Origin: Glebionis coronaria
Taxonomy: Eukaryota; Streptophyta; Magnoliopsida; Asterales; Asteraceae
Length of the DNA: 64,000 nt
Assembly (NCBI GenBank): GCA_025667525.1
Contig: CM046877.1
Span: 622,378,262 to 622,442,261, forward strand
Direction of reading: 5' to 3'
Below, piece by piece: positions 48,791-60,976 of the stretch (the first letter of the stretch is position 1; every line of letters starts with the position of its first letter). Under the pieces are notes generated by a model. That model searched no databases. It saw only the letters and a program-made list of their open reading frames with translations, and had not been told where the DNA came from. The translations under genes and the position numbers were made by a program.

Positions 48791-51095
48791 TTATTATTAT
48801 TGATGTGACCCGACCTGATTCATGGCTTGTAAAATTTTTTAGTTTTTGTTTTTTTAGATTTTTTGTTTGTTGTGTCACTCCTAAAATAGTTGTTGAGTAT
48901 TAGTTTGGTCAATGGCTTCTTTACCATTTGTTAAAGCACGTTAGCTAATCGTAAGCTAAAAAAACAATGTAGAAATTTGTTAATTGCTAGCTTTCTTTCA
49001 CAAATATGTCATTTTTATATAAGTTGTAAATTGTAAATCTTGAAATATATAAACTAATTTAGAGAAATAAAAAAATAACTACAAATATATAAAATATCAC
49101 ATATTTTATAGTATTCTAATAGAAAATCAAAGAGACGGAACAACAACGTTTGATCGTGATGGAAACATGCTTATTTTACTTGTCCATTGATAATGTATTT
49201 GTTCCAAAATGACCCGCTCACAATAAAACATTGAAGAGACTACACAATCACGTTTAGACATGAGTACTGGTCTCTCAACTATTTCCTTTGTTGTAATTTA
49301 ATTACATATCACTAATAACATGTCTCTATTATCATTTTTATTGTTTATTTTTTAGTTACGGTCGATCATTCTCCAGAAAGAATTCTAGAAAGACCTCAAG
49401 TGGCTCTTGATTTTATTTCATCGCCAATGACAACAAGATTTTATACCGAATTTTATTGGTGTGGGTACACCATTGCAATTTTAGTTGGTGTAATTATTTG
49501 AACGGTTGATTAAATTACTTATAATAATTATAAAAATGGTTGTTTTGTTTTTGTGGGATTTCTAGTTATTGAAATGAAATTGATGCAAGAATGCAAAGGT
49601 TTGGCTTTTTTGTTAAGTATGCTCCATTTTCTATAGATTTAGTTACAATAGTATTTTCAAATAAGGTTCATGGTAATGATTTGGTTTATAACATACATGG
49701 AATGGTATGTTTCGTGTTTTCTTAGTATATATGACAACAGATGTGAAAAATAAATAACAAAGCAAATGAAAAAGTTATCAAACAGTGAAAGAAAAATAAG
49801 CAATACTCTATGTGATCGTTGAAATGCTAGTGTTGAGATAATTTTAACACATCGGCTATCTTATGTACCCATTTTTAGACGACTCAATGCTACATATGTT
49901 AAACCGAAATTTGGATTGGTGTTACTAGCGTAAAATGGTACAGACATTTAGCTAAGCATGAATATGTTTAGCTAATAATATCTCTTGTCATTTGTACCAG
50001 TTCACTCTTTTTAGTATTATTATTTGAAAACAGTATAATGTTAGTGATCGATTTTTTTGATAATAAAAAACCTCCATACACTACTCAAATAAAACATCAT
50101 TTTTACTTGAACTCATAAAAGTACTCGTAGTCTTTTCCAATTTAATCATCCCAAATATACTGACAACTAACCAAAAGAAATGAACATAAATAGAGTACGA
50201 TCTTAGACACATATTCTCTACCTTAAGAAATACGATGCAGATAATTGTGAGAACACAATCATGCATGTTATAGAGATAAATGGACGTGTTTAATTACGTA
50301 GCTTGTTTCAATAAAACAATATAGTAAGCAAAGTATACATGCATAATTACTAATTAGGGAGCATATGATCAGCGAAGGTAATACATATATGCACAGGGCC
50401 GCATGAAACAGAAAAAAAATGCATAAAAGACCAACCATATGGTGTATCGTCGTATCTGCTTGATTCTGCAATACATACATACTTGTCATCATTTTCGCAA
50501 GAGTATAGAGTGATGTTCAATAGGAAAATTAGGAATTTAAACTATATTGGTGATCATAGAAGAAAAAAAGACATAGTTCGAACGATTTCAAGGAGGATTG
50601 ATGGAATCGATTTCAAGGAAAATAAGGAATTATAGTGGCGATCTTATATTGCCGTATGTGGGATATTATATTAATGGGAGGTTGTTACTAAAAATTAATG
50701 GAAAAATTTAATAAGGGTGGTAGTAATGCAATTTAACGTTGAATTTACAACAACATTAATATTCGATGGTAGTAAATTACTACTACTAATATATGATCGT
50801 TACAGCTTTTTTTTATGGTCAAAATCGCATTAACACTAAAAACATCGGGAAAGAAACTAAAGATGAAAAAAGCTAACCATAACATAGAACTTGTACTAAA
50901 ACACCATCTTTATTCCAGTGCTATAGAAGTTTGCAACAAAATTTAAGAATTAGAGAATATCACTGCTATAATTTTTTATCCACTTTTAAAAATGGATACT
51001 TAATTTAAATTTTTTTAAAAAAACACATAAATTATGCTTACGGGACGAAAAAAGTATCTAACATAAAAAGAGCAAGGTTTTGTGAGACTCAGGAA

Positions 51096-51838
51096 GGTGT
51101 TGTTTGTTTATTAAGAGGCTCTGAATCTGAATCTGACTTGCACATCTGAATCTGAATATTTGGTAGAAAAGTCTGAATCTAATTTCCATCTAAATCTGAA
51201 TAAGTGGTTGAGAAATCTGAATCTGAATCAAATATAATTTTTACAATCTAAATATAATACAAGTGCATTCTTCACACAAGAAATAAACTTTATTAGACAT
51301 AAGATAACAAAATTATAATACAATCGATCTAAAGCTAAAAGTATTTTAACAAAACATGCAATCTCATGTATTTTTACTATAATAAATCACGTTAAACTAC
51401 ACGAGTCCGAAAATAGAAAACTAAATCGACCACGTTAGAGTTAAGATACATGAGTCCGAAACCGAACCCTTAAATTTTAACAAATATAAACCGTCAAAAA
51501 TCATTTTATAAAATATTTATTTAGCAAAATAGATGCAACGATTTAAAAAACAATAGTAAACAAAGAAAAGAATGAAAATACAACCAAAAATAGAAAAAAT
51601 ATAACATAATAAAAAATAAAAAAATAAAAAAAAGTAACAAAAATTAAGAAAAAAATGATATTAAGAGGTGTTAAGACAACTCTTTTACATCTAGTTCAAT
51701 TAGTTGTTTGTGTCTCTTAATGCCTCTTAATGATCTGGAAAAAAATAAACAGTTTTGATAACCCAAATGTCTAACTATATTTGAATGAGTCAGATTAAGA
51801 TGTTGTTAAGAGGCATTTCTAAAAAAACAAACACCACC
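51096..51838 (+). mobile_element. Possible hAT-like non-autonomous element, copy B
   Basis: The left end GGTGTTGTTTGTTTATTAAG with AGGCTCTGAATCTG is matched at the right by the complement of GGTGGTGTTTGTTTTTTTAG with TGCCTCTTAAC. It is less eroded than copy A. No target duplication was found. Confidence 0.42.
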
Positions 51839-52513
51839 AAAATCGTGTAAAGTCAAAGTGAGTTGGTCAAGAGTATTGGGTTTTGATTAAATAAAAGAAT
51901 ATCATTAAAAGAGACACCATTTAGTACAATTAAATCGTCCAAAAATAATCTATTTAATCTTTTAATTTTCAAATCTTAAAGGCCTAAAAACGGATATACA
52001 TATATGAGCAGTTAAAGTAGAGGTGTCAAAATGGGCGGGTGGGTGGGTACGGCTGACAGGATAAACGGGCGGAGGGTTAAATGGGCACGAGCTAAACGGG
52101 CGCAAGCTAAAACTAGAAAAAAAACATATAAAAATGTATAATTAAAAAATAAAAATATATGTTTAAAAGTCGGAGATAAAAAAATAAATATAAGATAACC
52201 ACAAAGTAACATAACTAGTATTTTATATGTGCGCCTATTAAGCATATAAGTTTCTTACATGTGTGCCTGTTTAGCTCATTAATAATAAAGAATGGGCCTA
52301 AAGTGCTCAATCCTTTTTTAAAAAGTATCAAATAATTCTAATATTTATCAAAATAGGCATGATTTATCACTCTAGGTTAAACATTTTACAGATGCTCAAA
52401 TCTAGTTTTACATTGGTTTTACATTGTTTTACCAAAAATTTCAATTCTTTTGATTGTTTTTTCTTTCAAAATAAACATTACTAAATAAACATAACATAAA
52501 TATAGATAATCAA

Positions 52514-54500
52514 ACTTAATGTGTTTCACATCTTCAATACGCCGACGATACTATATTTTTTGGAGAGTGGGATAAGGAAAATGCACAAAACTTAATGTGT
52601 ATTCTAAAGTGCTTTGAGGAAGTATCGGGGTTAAAAGTTAATCTTAACAAAAGTAGATTATATGGGGTTGGAGTTTCATCGAGTGAAGTGGAAGGTATGG
52701 CGCATTACATGGGATGTAGTGTGGGTGAATTACCTTTTATGTATTTGGGGATGCCTATTGGAGCATGCATGCGACGGGCTCATACTTGGAGACCTCTAGT
52801 AGAGAAATTCAAGAGTAGATTGTCCGAATGGAGAGCTAAATCGATGTCCTTTGGTGGTCGATTAACGTTGATAAAATCGGTCCTTAGTAGTTTACCGTTG
52901 TACTATTTCTCAATGTTCTGTGTGCCTTCGTGTGTAATAAATAAAATTGAGGGTATTAGGAGAGATTTCTTTTGGGGCGGGGTAAGTGAGAGTAAAAAAA
53001 TGTCATGGGTTAAATGGGATATGGTTCTTTCGGGTTATGAGGTGGGGGGGTTAAATATTGGGTCTTTAAGGGCAAAAAATTGGCCGTTATTGGGTAAATG
53101 GTGGTGGAGATTTTGGAGGGAGAGGGACGTGTTATGGGTTAAGGTTATTAAAAGTATTCACGGTTGTCATGGGGGGCTAAGGGATGTAGAGGTGCGTATA
53201 GGTGGGGTGGTCGGGGGTGTATGGAGTGATATAATTCGGGTTGGGTCTGATATAAATAAAGTAGGTATTGGTTTTACTTCATCTATTATAAAAAAGGTGG
53301 GTTGCGGGAATGATACTTATTTTTGGTCAGATAGGTGGATTGGAGAATGGAAACTGAGTGACAAATTTTCTAGATTATACCACTTAGATAGGAATAAGGA
53401 TGCATTGGTGGCAGAGAGGGGTGCTTGGATTGATGGGGTATGGTCATGGGATTGGGATTGGCTAAGGGAACCTAGAGGAAGGGGTTGTAGTGAATTTGAG
53501 GAATTGGTTGATCTCTTAAACTCTATTACTTTGTCTCATGATCGCAGGGATGAGTGGAGGTGGACTCTCAACAACGAAGAAAATTTTGTGGTTAAAGATC
53601 TATCAGGGCTAGTGGATGAGAAGCGGCTCCAAGTAAATGGGCAAGGTCAAGAAACAATGTGGAATAATCTTGCGCCAAAGAAGGTAAATATATTTGTGTG
53701 ACGCACTTTGAAAGGTAGGCTCCCGGTCCGTAGCGAGTTAGACAAAAGAGGCATCGACTTACATACACTTTTATGCCCGTGTTGTGATGATAACGTAGAA
53801 ACAGTCAACCATTCTTTGTTATTATGCAACATGGCATGGAGTATATGGGTCAAAATCTTTGAGTGGTGGAAGGGTGGGAATGTGGATGTGTTTACTACAG
53901 AAAATCTCTTAAGACATAATGGGTTTCGCTCACAATCAAGTGAGAACAGAAAGTGGTGGCAGTTTGTGGTTTGGGTAACCGGATATTTCATATGGAAAGA
54001 ACGTAACAATCGCGTCTTCAACAATAAGGTTGCAAGTGTAAACAAGATCGTGCAAGATATTCAAGTGAAAAGCTTTCAGTGGATTTCAAGTCGGACCAGA
54101 AAAGGTTCATGGTGTTGGCAAGATTGGCTAACTGACCCTAACAATAGTGGTGTCAATATTCCCACAGCTCAACAGTAGCTTGCGAGTCTTTTTTGTGTGG
54201 TTTTGGCCGAGCTCCTCGTGGTGTTGCAACATAGTGCTAGTAGTGTGCTCATGTTGATGCTTTGTGAGTCGGGAAGTGTGAATATGCAAGCGTTGATATT
54301 AGGATTTTTCTGTTAGTGTGGTTGCTTGTCTAATTGTTTGGCTCTCAAATGTAGTTATATGTTTCGCTTAGTTAGTCATCTCTTGTTTGGCGTTTGGCTC
54401 CTTGGGTCCTTGCCTCTTTAATTGTCTTGTTAGAGAGGGTCGGATGCCTTTTTTTGTATTTGCTCTTGTTTGGTTATAAAATGTTGCCTTTCCAAAAAAA
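52514..54500 (+). mobile_element. 5'-truncated LINE (L1-like) with A-tail and 12-bp target duplication
   Basis: ATAGATAATCAA flanks the insert (52502-52513, 54501-54512). Copy A has the undisrupted site at 24564-24575. The insert holds the C-terminal half of a LINE ORF2 and a 3' region, and ends in a short A run. Structure and empty site together make this a well-supported post-duplication insertion. Confidence 0.93.
52520..54178 (+). pseudogene. LINE ORF2 C-terminal part: RT catalytic box to zf-RVT, one in-frame stop
   Basis: It begins CVSHLQYADDTIFF, the YADD catalytic box of the L1-type reverse transcriptase. It continues with SGLKVNLNKSRLYGVG, LPFMYLGMPIG, LSEWRAKSMSFGGRLTLIKS and the long thumb/connection region. 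A TGA at 53699-53701 stands where the family has Trp (the FVW-RTLKGRLPVR context). The same frame then resumes with the zinc-binding region CPCCDDNVETVNHSLLLC (zf-RVT) and VWVTGYFIWKERNNRVF, to a TAG at 54176-54178. Upstream endonuclease and RT palm are absent because of the 5' truncation. It is dead. Confidence 0.9.
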
Positions 54501-54566
54501 ATAGATAATCAAGCCCTAACATGAAGTCCTTGGCTCATTTGCAAACAAAGCTTCAACGATTGGTAA

Positions 54567-54575
54567 TCCAAAATA
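54567..54575. other. Empty site for the copy A MITE
   Basis: A single TCCAAAATA between GATTGGTAA and ACCATAACC, which matches the copy A flanks outside the MITE. Confidence 0.88.
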
Positions 54576-54629
54576 ACCATAACCGAATAAAGTGTGTAAG
54601 AGATGTACCAGCAAACCAAACTAGCCCGT

Positions 54630-55100
54630 CTATATATATCAAAAATCAAAATCAAATCAAATCAAATCAAATCAAAATCAAATCAAATCAAATCAAATCA
54701 AAAACCCTTATATAGGAAGGATGGTGAAACAATTCCTTAAATACAAAATTCTATAAAAATGACACATGTAATTCATTAAAAGGTTTCCATAAAATTCTTC
54801 AAAAAGAAAATAGGAATTACAAATGATGTCTTAAATTCAAAATTCTATAAAAATATATATAGGAATTACAAATTGTGCCTTAAATACGAAATTCTATAGA
54901 AATATATAAGGAAGGATGGTGAAACAATGCCTTAAATACAAAATTCTATAAAAATGACACATGTAATGCATTAAATGATTTCCATAAAATGCTTCAAAAA
55001 GAAAGTAAGAATTACAAATGATGCCTTAAATAAAAAATTATATAAAAACGACACATGTATTTCATTAAAAGGTATCCATAAAATACTTAAAAAAATAAGA
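54630..55100 (+). repeat. ATCAA microsatellite and tandem repeats, copy B
   Basis: An expanded ATCAA tract (about 54636-54702) is followed by the same CCTTAAATAC repeat family as copy A. Confidence 0.75.
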
Positions 55101-55695
55101 ATTAAAAATTATTTACAATAGTTTTACTTACTAACATGATAATAGTTTTAGATATTCGGACTGTCAAGTTTTGGACTGGACTATATATTGTTGCTATGTT
55201 ATACAAGTGACAATAAATAATACCAGGAATGAGATTTTTGGGCTTACTTTTACTAAAATACACTGTACCGCAAAACTTACAAAACAAAATTATTTGTATA
55301 AAATATTTAACTATAATGTTTTTGCTAACAAAAAAATACTTAACAATAATATTAATTTCAAAAAAAATAATGTAAAACGTTATTCATAACATTAAAATAT
55401 ATAAATTTTATTAAATCATAAAATTCAGAAATACATAAAACATTTATACAATATTATTAAAATTCTAAAAATATTTTAATGTAAAAAACTTATTCATAAC
55501 GTTAACGTATGCAAATTCAATTAACATATAATATTCTTAAATAAATATATCATCTAAAGCTACGTTATTTTTGTCCATTCTATACTACATTATTAAAATA
55601 TTAATGACATAACTAACACTACATATGCTAAACTTCTACAAGTATTACAAACACATATAACTTTAATTTTCATTAAAAAATATATACTTAAAGCT

Positions 55696-55724
55696 ACCCG
55701 TCCACCAGACGGGTCTAAAGGCTA

Positions 55725-55725
<1 letters not shown>
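55696..55725 (+). other. Helitron-like 3' terminus at the right edge of copy B
   Basis: Stem ACCCGTC, loop CACCA, GACGGGT, then CTAAAGG and CTAG followed by T. Hairpin-to-CTAG spacing of seven bases and the T after CTAG fit a Helitron end. Copy A has the hairpin but not the CTAG. No matching 5' end (TC after A) was identified. Confidence 0.4.

Positions 55726-55726
<1 letters not shown>

Positions 55727-55799
<73 letters not shown>
55727..55799. repeat. TA microsatellite
   Basis: About 36 TA units, directly after the copy B edge. Confidence 0.95.
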
Positions 55800-56295
<496 letters not shown>

Positions 56296-56406
56296 ATCGA
56301 ACGAAAACTTTTTAAAACTATAAAAATAAGAACTATTAAACAACCAATAAGATTAAAGCAAGCACTACAACAATCGCGCCCTATCCCAGCGATATTTTTG
56401 GTGTTT

Positions 56407-56850
56407 CCCCAGCGACATGTCGATGGGGAAGTATATCCCCAGCGACATGTCGCTGGGGTATACTCGCTGGGGTACGCTAGTTGTTAAAAGTATCCCCAGC
56501 GACTTCCCCCAGCGACACGTGGGACCCGCTGACTTTTCCTGGAAGAACAGATGCCACGGTGGCAAAAATTTCCCCAGCGACATGTCGCTGGGGAAAATCC
56601 TTATTAAATAAAAAAATTAAGTTAAACTTAACCATTTTAGCTAATTACAAATTTTCCCCAGCGACAAGTCGCTGGGGAAAATTTCCTTTCATTTGACTTG
56701 TCAACGCCTTGCCGTTGACTTGTCAACGCTCTCCAACGTTTCCCCAGCGACATGTCGCTGGGGAAACTTTTGATACGTTTGACATGTCAACGATTTGCGT
56801 TTGACTTGTCAACGAATAGCCAATGTTTCCCCAGCGACATGTCCCTGGGG
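56407..56850. repeat. CACTA subterminal repeats: 22-bp palindrome CCCCAGCGACATGTCGCTGG + GG
   Basis: Copies are at 56407, 56437, 56572, 56656, 56742 and 56829, with broken copies near 56460 and 56493. Most are perfect or one-mismatch palindromes. A second palindromic word, TTGACTTGTCAACG or GACATGTCAACG, occurs four times at about 56693-56815. Subterminal repeats of this kind are binding sites for element-encoded proteins in En/Spm (known for the family). Their role here is inferred. Confidence 0.9.
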
Positions 56851-57201
56851 AAGAGTCTGCAGGTTTTTTTTAAAATTGCCTGCACAGCAGGCGTTTTCCA
56901 GATTTTTTCCAGAATTTTTCCGGAAAAAATCTACCAAAACCTGTAACCAAAACCTGTATTTGCTCACCAAAAGACACATCTAAAGTAAACTTGAAATACA
57001 AATCAACACAAACGCGGAATAAGTTCAAACTTGCACCAAAATATAATATAACGTTCTAATGATCACATGGATACTAGGAATAAGTCGGGATAGTTAAGGA
57101 TACTAGGGAAACAAGCGTTCTAATTTAGGATAATAGGGAAACAAGTCAAGATGAACATAAAGAAACTATGTACCATACTAACAAACACATATATGACACG
57201 A

Positions 57202-59274
57202 CTAGCTCGCGTCATCGCCACCCTCCCGATCCTCAGCATCATCACCCGGGCGACTCCCGCTCCCGCTGGCACCAGCATCATCACCCGGGCGACTCCCACT
57301 CCCGCTGGCACCACCACTCTCATATGTGGCAAAAAGATCGCCATACCTGGGGTCGTTTCTGAACAAGCCCATCATGAAATCAACATCCCGATCCCGACGA
57401 GTCTCAGGGGGTGGTGGCGGAAAGTACGGGGGAGTACTGGTGTATCCCGGCAATACCATACCCACGCCAGGATGGTGGCCGCGAAACTTGCCTCCTCGCA
57501 CCATCCTGTTGATCTTGGCAGTGGTGTGCTCACCCGTCGCCTCGAGCTCCCTCATCTGATCCTGTGTGGTGACAATAACACAAGATAGTAAATATATTAG
57601 TCGTGTTGCTAGATTATTAATCAATGATTCATTAAAGTGTGTTTTGAAAAGAATACTTACATACAACTGGAGAGACTGCTCATCTATAAATACACCATCT
57701 GAATTCGTATGCAGACGATAGAACATGTCGATCTCTGTAGGCTCCTGTTGGGTTTCGGACGCCTTTTGCTGTACATACACACATAAGTAAGATCAATCTA
57801 ATTAAATGCGACAATAATAATATGTATGTAAAATAAATAATGATAATAATAAAATAATAAAAATAAAATACAATAATAATAATAATAAAATAAAAAAATA
57901 AAAAAAACCATAATAATGTAAAATCAATAATAATAATAATAATAATAATAATAATTACCATGAGATGTCGAGTGCGAGGGATCGACCGAGAACCATGTCG
58001 GGAGACAAGTGTTGCCTTGGACCGATTTTTGCTGTTTGTTGAGGATCGCTTCATGTTAGCTTCGTCAGTCCAAAACTCTATCTGTTTCTCCCACACTTCA
58101 GGTGTGTGCTCGTCGGGTCTGTTCCGCCTAATTTGATCCAAATCGTATTCTCCAGTCTCGGGGTCTTTTACACAGTAATCTCGCTTCAGACTAGCCTTGC
58201 TGGTATTGTATGATTTTTGTAGCTGTGCATTAATGGTATCATAAATACTCTTCCACCGAGGGGTGTTCACGTACGGCGTGAGATCATAATTTTTCTACAA
58301 TCAAATACAACACATTGAAAACAGAGTTAGAAATATAATTTATATATTTATTTAAATTCGTTTATTTATTTATATGATATAAATAAATAAACGAATTTAA
58401 ATGAATATACACAATACAACACATTGAAAACAGAGTTAGAAATATAATTTATATATTTATTTAAATTCGTTTATTTATTTATATGATATAAATAAATAAA
58501 CGAATTTAAATGAATATACACAATACAACACATTGAAAACAGAGTTAGCAATATAATTTATATATTTATTTAAATTCGTTTATTTATTTATATGATATAA
58601 ATAAATAAACGAATTTAAATAAATATACACAATACAACACATTAAAAACGGAGTTAGCAATATAATTTATATACTTATTTAAATTTGTTTATTTATTTAT
58701 ATGATATAAATAAAAAACAAATTTAAATAAATATATACAATTAAATAAATGAACACGATAATTAAATAAATATAAAATGATAACTTACCCCAATAGCTGC
58801 CCGGGCCGCCGCCTTGTACCCTTCGGGGACCTTGCTCCACGAAGGGTAATACAAAGGTATTTCCCTAACGACACACCCGAATAAGTTTCCCCAATGATCT
58901 GCGTAGGGGCCGACAGGTATAACAAGGTTATCTCTACCGGGTACAAAGTCGATCTCGACCGGCCGATTTTGATTCTCGGCCACCGCATCCAGTAATTTTA
59001 GGCAGCGGGTCTTCTCCCGGGTATTCTGCCTGCCGGCTCTCCTCCCACCCAAATTGGGCTTTTTCTTTCCTTTTCCTGCAAAATCAAGTGAGTGATAAAG
59101 TCATAAAAGTTAAGGCAAACAAGTTAAATATGTGTATCAAATTTGTATTACAATAATCCAGAAATTCTTACCCCGGTTGACGAAGCAACCCCCGCAACCG
59201 AATGATGGAGGACGTGGACGTGAAGGATCCTCGCCACCACCGTCCCCGCCGTGGCCCCGTGCAACATCAGTCAT
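57202..59274 (-). CDS. Ptta/En/Spm-type plant transposase-family protein, five exons, 397 aa
   Basis: Exons: 59172-59274, 58789-59075, 57959-58294, 57661-57768, 57202-57561. All introns are GT-AG, phases agree, and the total of 1194 nt is 397 codons plus TAG. Residues 1-34 are Gly/Pro-rich (MTDVARGHGGDGGG). Residues 35-130 carry a basic GKGKKK start, REKTRCLKLLDAV and FVPGRDNLVIP, as in the N-terminus of this family. Residues 131-242 hold the core: TPRWKSIYDTINAQL, EVWEKQIEFWTDEANM and KRSSTNSKNRSK (about 212). Residues 279-397 have Pro-rich and repeated GASGSGSRPGDDA tails. It is probably the DNA-binding accessory (TNPA-like) product acting in the nucleus on subterminal repeats; that role is inferred. 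TACAG immediately before the ATG suggests an intron in the 5' leader. Confidence 0.85.
57838..57958. repeat. AAT-rich microsatellite in intron 3 of the En/Spm-type gene
   Basis: Long runs of AATAAT/ATAATA between exons 3 and 4. The frame read through here is repeat-derived. Confidence 0.85.
58300..58745. repeat. 109-bp tandem repeat, four copies, within intron 2
   Basis: CAGAGTTAGA or CGGAGTTAGC recurs at 58322, 58431, 58540 and 58649, exactly 109 bp apart. Each unit contains a near-perfect palindrome AAATTCGTTTATTTATTTAT / ATAAATAAATAAACGAATTT. Only the fourth unit shows clear decay. Confidence 0.93.
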
Positions 59275-60620
59275 CTGTATACAGGTACAATTAGCATAAC
59301 ATGTAGAAATTTATGAACAAAATAATACAAGCATGCACAAATCTAAATATCAAAATAAATTTACACATTTAAACAATCCACAACAATTTCATTCATTCAT
59401 TCATTCAAATATATAAGTGTATTTTACAAGTTACAACACAAAGTTAATCTTCTTCGTCACTAGAATAAAATTTCTCAACACCATCATCATCTTTGATGAG
59501 GTCTTCAAACAGCTTATTCCGCTAAGCTTATCGGGATAAGCTGTTTCAAACAGCTTATCCTGATAAGCTTACCAGGATAAGCTGTTTGAAAACAGCTTAT
59601 TCAGATAAGCTGATAAGCAACATAGCGAGTGTTTGGGTTTGCGTTTTACACAGTTAAAGAGTGTTTGGATTTACGTTTAACGGAAATTAACAAGCTTATA
59701 AATCCCCAACGACATGTCGCTGGGGAAACCAAAATGATAAAAAAAACATACTTTTTATTTGTGGTGGTCTGTTGGTGGTCGGGGCTACGCCTCGGGCTGT
59801 GGTCGGGACTACAATAACATAAAAGAAACTCATTTTAATCATCAATTAAAACCTTTAAAACCAAAAACATAAAACAAAATTAAAATCAAAATTAAACAAA
59901 ATTAAAACCTTTAAAACCAAGGACGGTGGCGGGCTTGGTCGGCTGAGGTCGGGATCGGCTGTGGTCGGGGCTCCGCAACAGTCGGGCTCAAAAACATAAA
60001 AGAAAATTAAACAAAACATTAATTATCAATTACAATATCAATTATAAAATCAAAATTAAAATATAAAATCAAAATGTAAAAATCTAAAATAAAATTAAAC
60101 AAAACATTACTTTTTATCAATTATTAAAGATGGATTGGTGGCGGAGTGGCGGATTGGTGGTGGTGGTGGCCGGGTTGGTGGCGGGTTGGTGTTGATGGAT
60201 TGGTGGTGATGGATTGGTGGTGATGGGGATGGCGTAAATGGTGGTAGTGGTGATGATTGGTGGTGTAAATGATTCGTGGTGATGGATTGGTGGTGAAAAT
60301 CGCACTTGTTTGAGAGAAGAAAAAAAGAGATAGAGGAAAGTGAAGTTTCTGTAAAGTGTTTGAGGATAAGAAGCTGTCAACACTTTCCCCAGCGACATGT
60401 CGCTGGGGAAATGTTCCCCAGCGACATGTCAATTATGAATTTGTCGTTTGCGCCAGCTGTTTAATAACCTGTCGATTTTAACAAAATTATCCCCAGCGAC
60501 ATGTCGCTGGGGAAACCTTTATTTTGTCGGTTTGCAAAAGAAGCGCGTTAATGAAAATTTTTGGAGGGATTTCTAAAATTGGTCAACGAAGCTTACCCCA
60601 GCGACATGTCGCTGGGGAAA
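59275..60620. promoter_or_regulatory. Upstream region of the En/Spm-type gene with second block of subterminal palindromes
   Basis: The 22-bp palindrome or a close variant recurs at 59704, 60387, 60491 and 60596, with a half copy at 60416. A GATAAGCT inverted-repeat cluster (CAGCTTATCC/GGATAAGCTG) lies at 59510-59615. A CCACCA-rich tract at 60125-60300 (minus) precedes a TCTTTTTTTCTTCTCTCAAA-like leader. It is plausibly the promoter and leader of the gene; no TATA box could be fixed. Confidence 0.6.
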
Positions 60621-60976
60621 CGTTTTTACCAATTAATGATATTTACTTTTAAATGATTAATAATAATAATTTTATATAATTGTATTATTTTTAATTTTAT
60701 ATAATTAAAAATAATAAGTTTTATATAATTGTATATTTTACTTTTATATAATTAAAAATAATAAGTTTTATATAATTGTATATTTTTTATATAAGATATT
60801 TATGTAAATTAGTTTTAAATGATTGATAATAATACGTTTTAAATGATTAATAATAATAATTTTATATAATTGTATTATTATAATTTTATATAATTAAAAA
60901 TAATAATTTTCATATAATTTTTTATATTTTTTATATAAGATATTTATGTATATTTTTTATATAAGATATTTATGTA
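60621..60976. other. AT-rich spacer before the satellite
   Basis: It contains repeats of TTTTATATAATTGTAT and AATAATAATTTTATA words. No gene. Confidence 0.7.

Larger units (their letters stand above)
45566..55720 (+). repeat. Large duplicated block, copy B
   Basis: Collinear with 17646-25941. It starts at the LTR inserted at 45565 and ends at a hairpin plus GGGTCTAAAG. It differs from A by the LINE at 52514-54500, the absence of the MITE, a 12-bp insertion near 49381, a longer ATCAA tract near 54640 and scattered substitutions. Without these insertions both copies are about 8.1 kb. Confidence 0.92.

Noticed and set aside
60117..60432. His/Pro/Ser-rich frames of 93-102 residues on the minus strand
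   Set aside because: Low-complexity CCACCA repeats and reading through subterminal palindromes; more likely leader sequence of the En/Spm-type gene.
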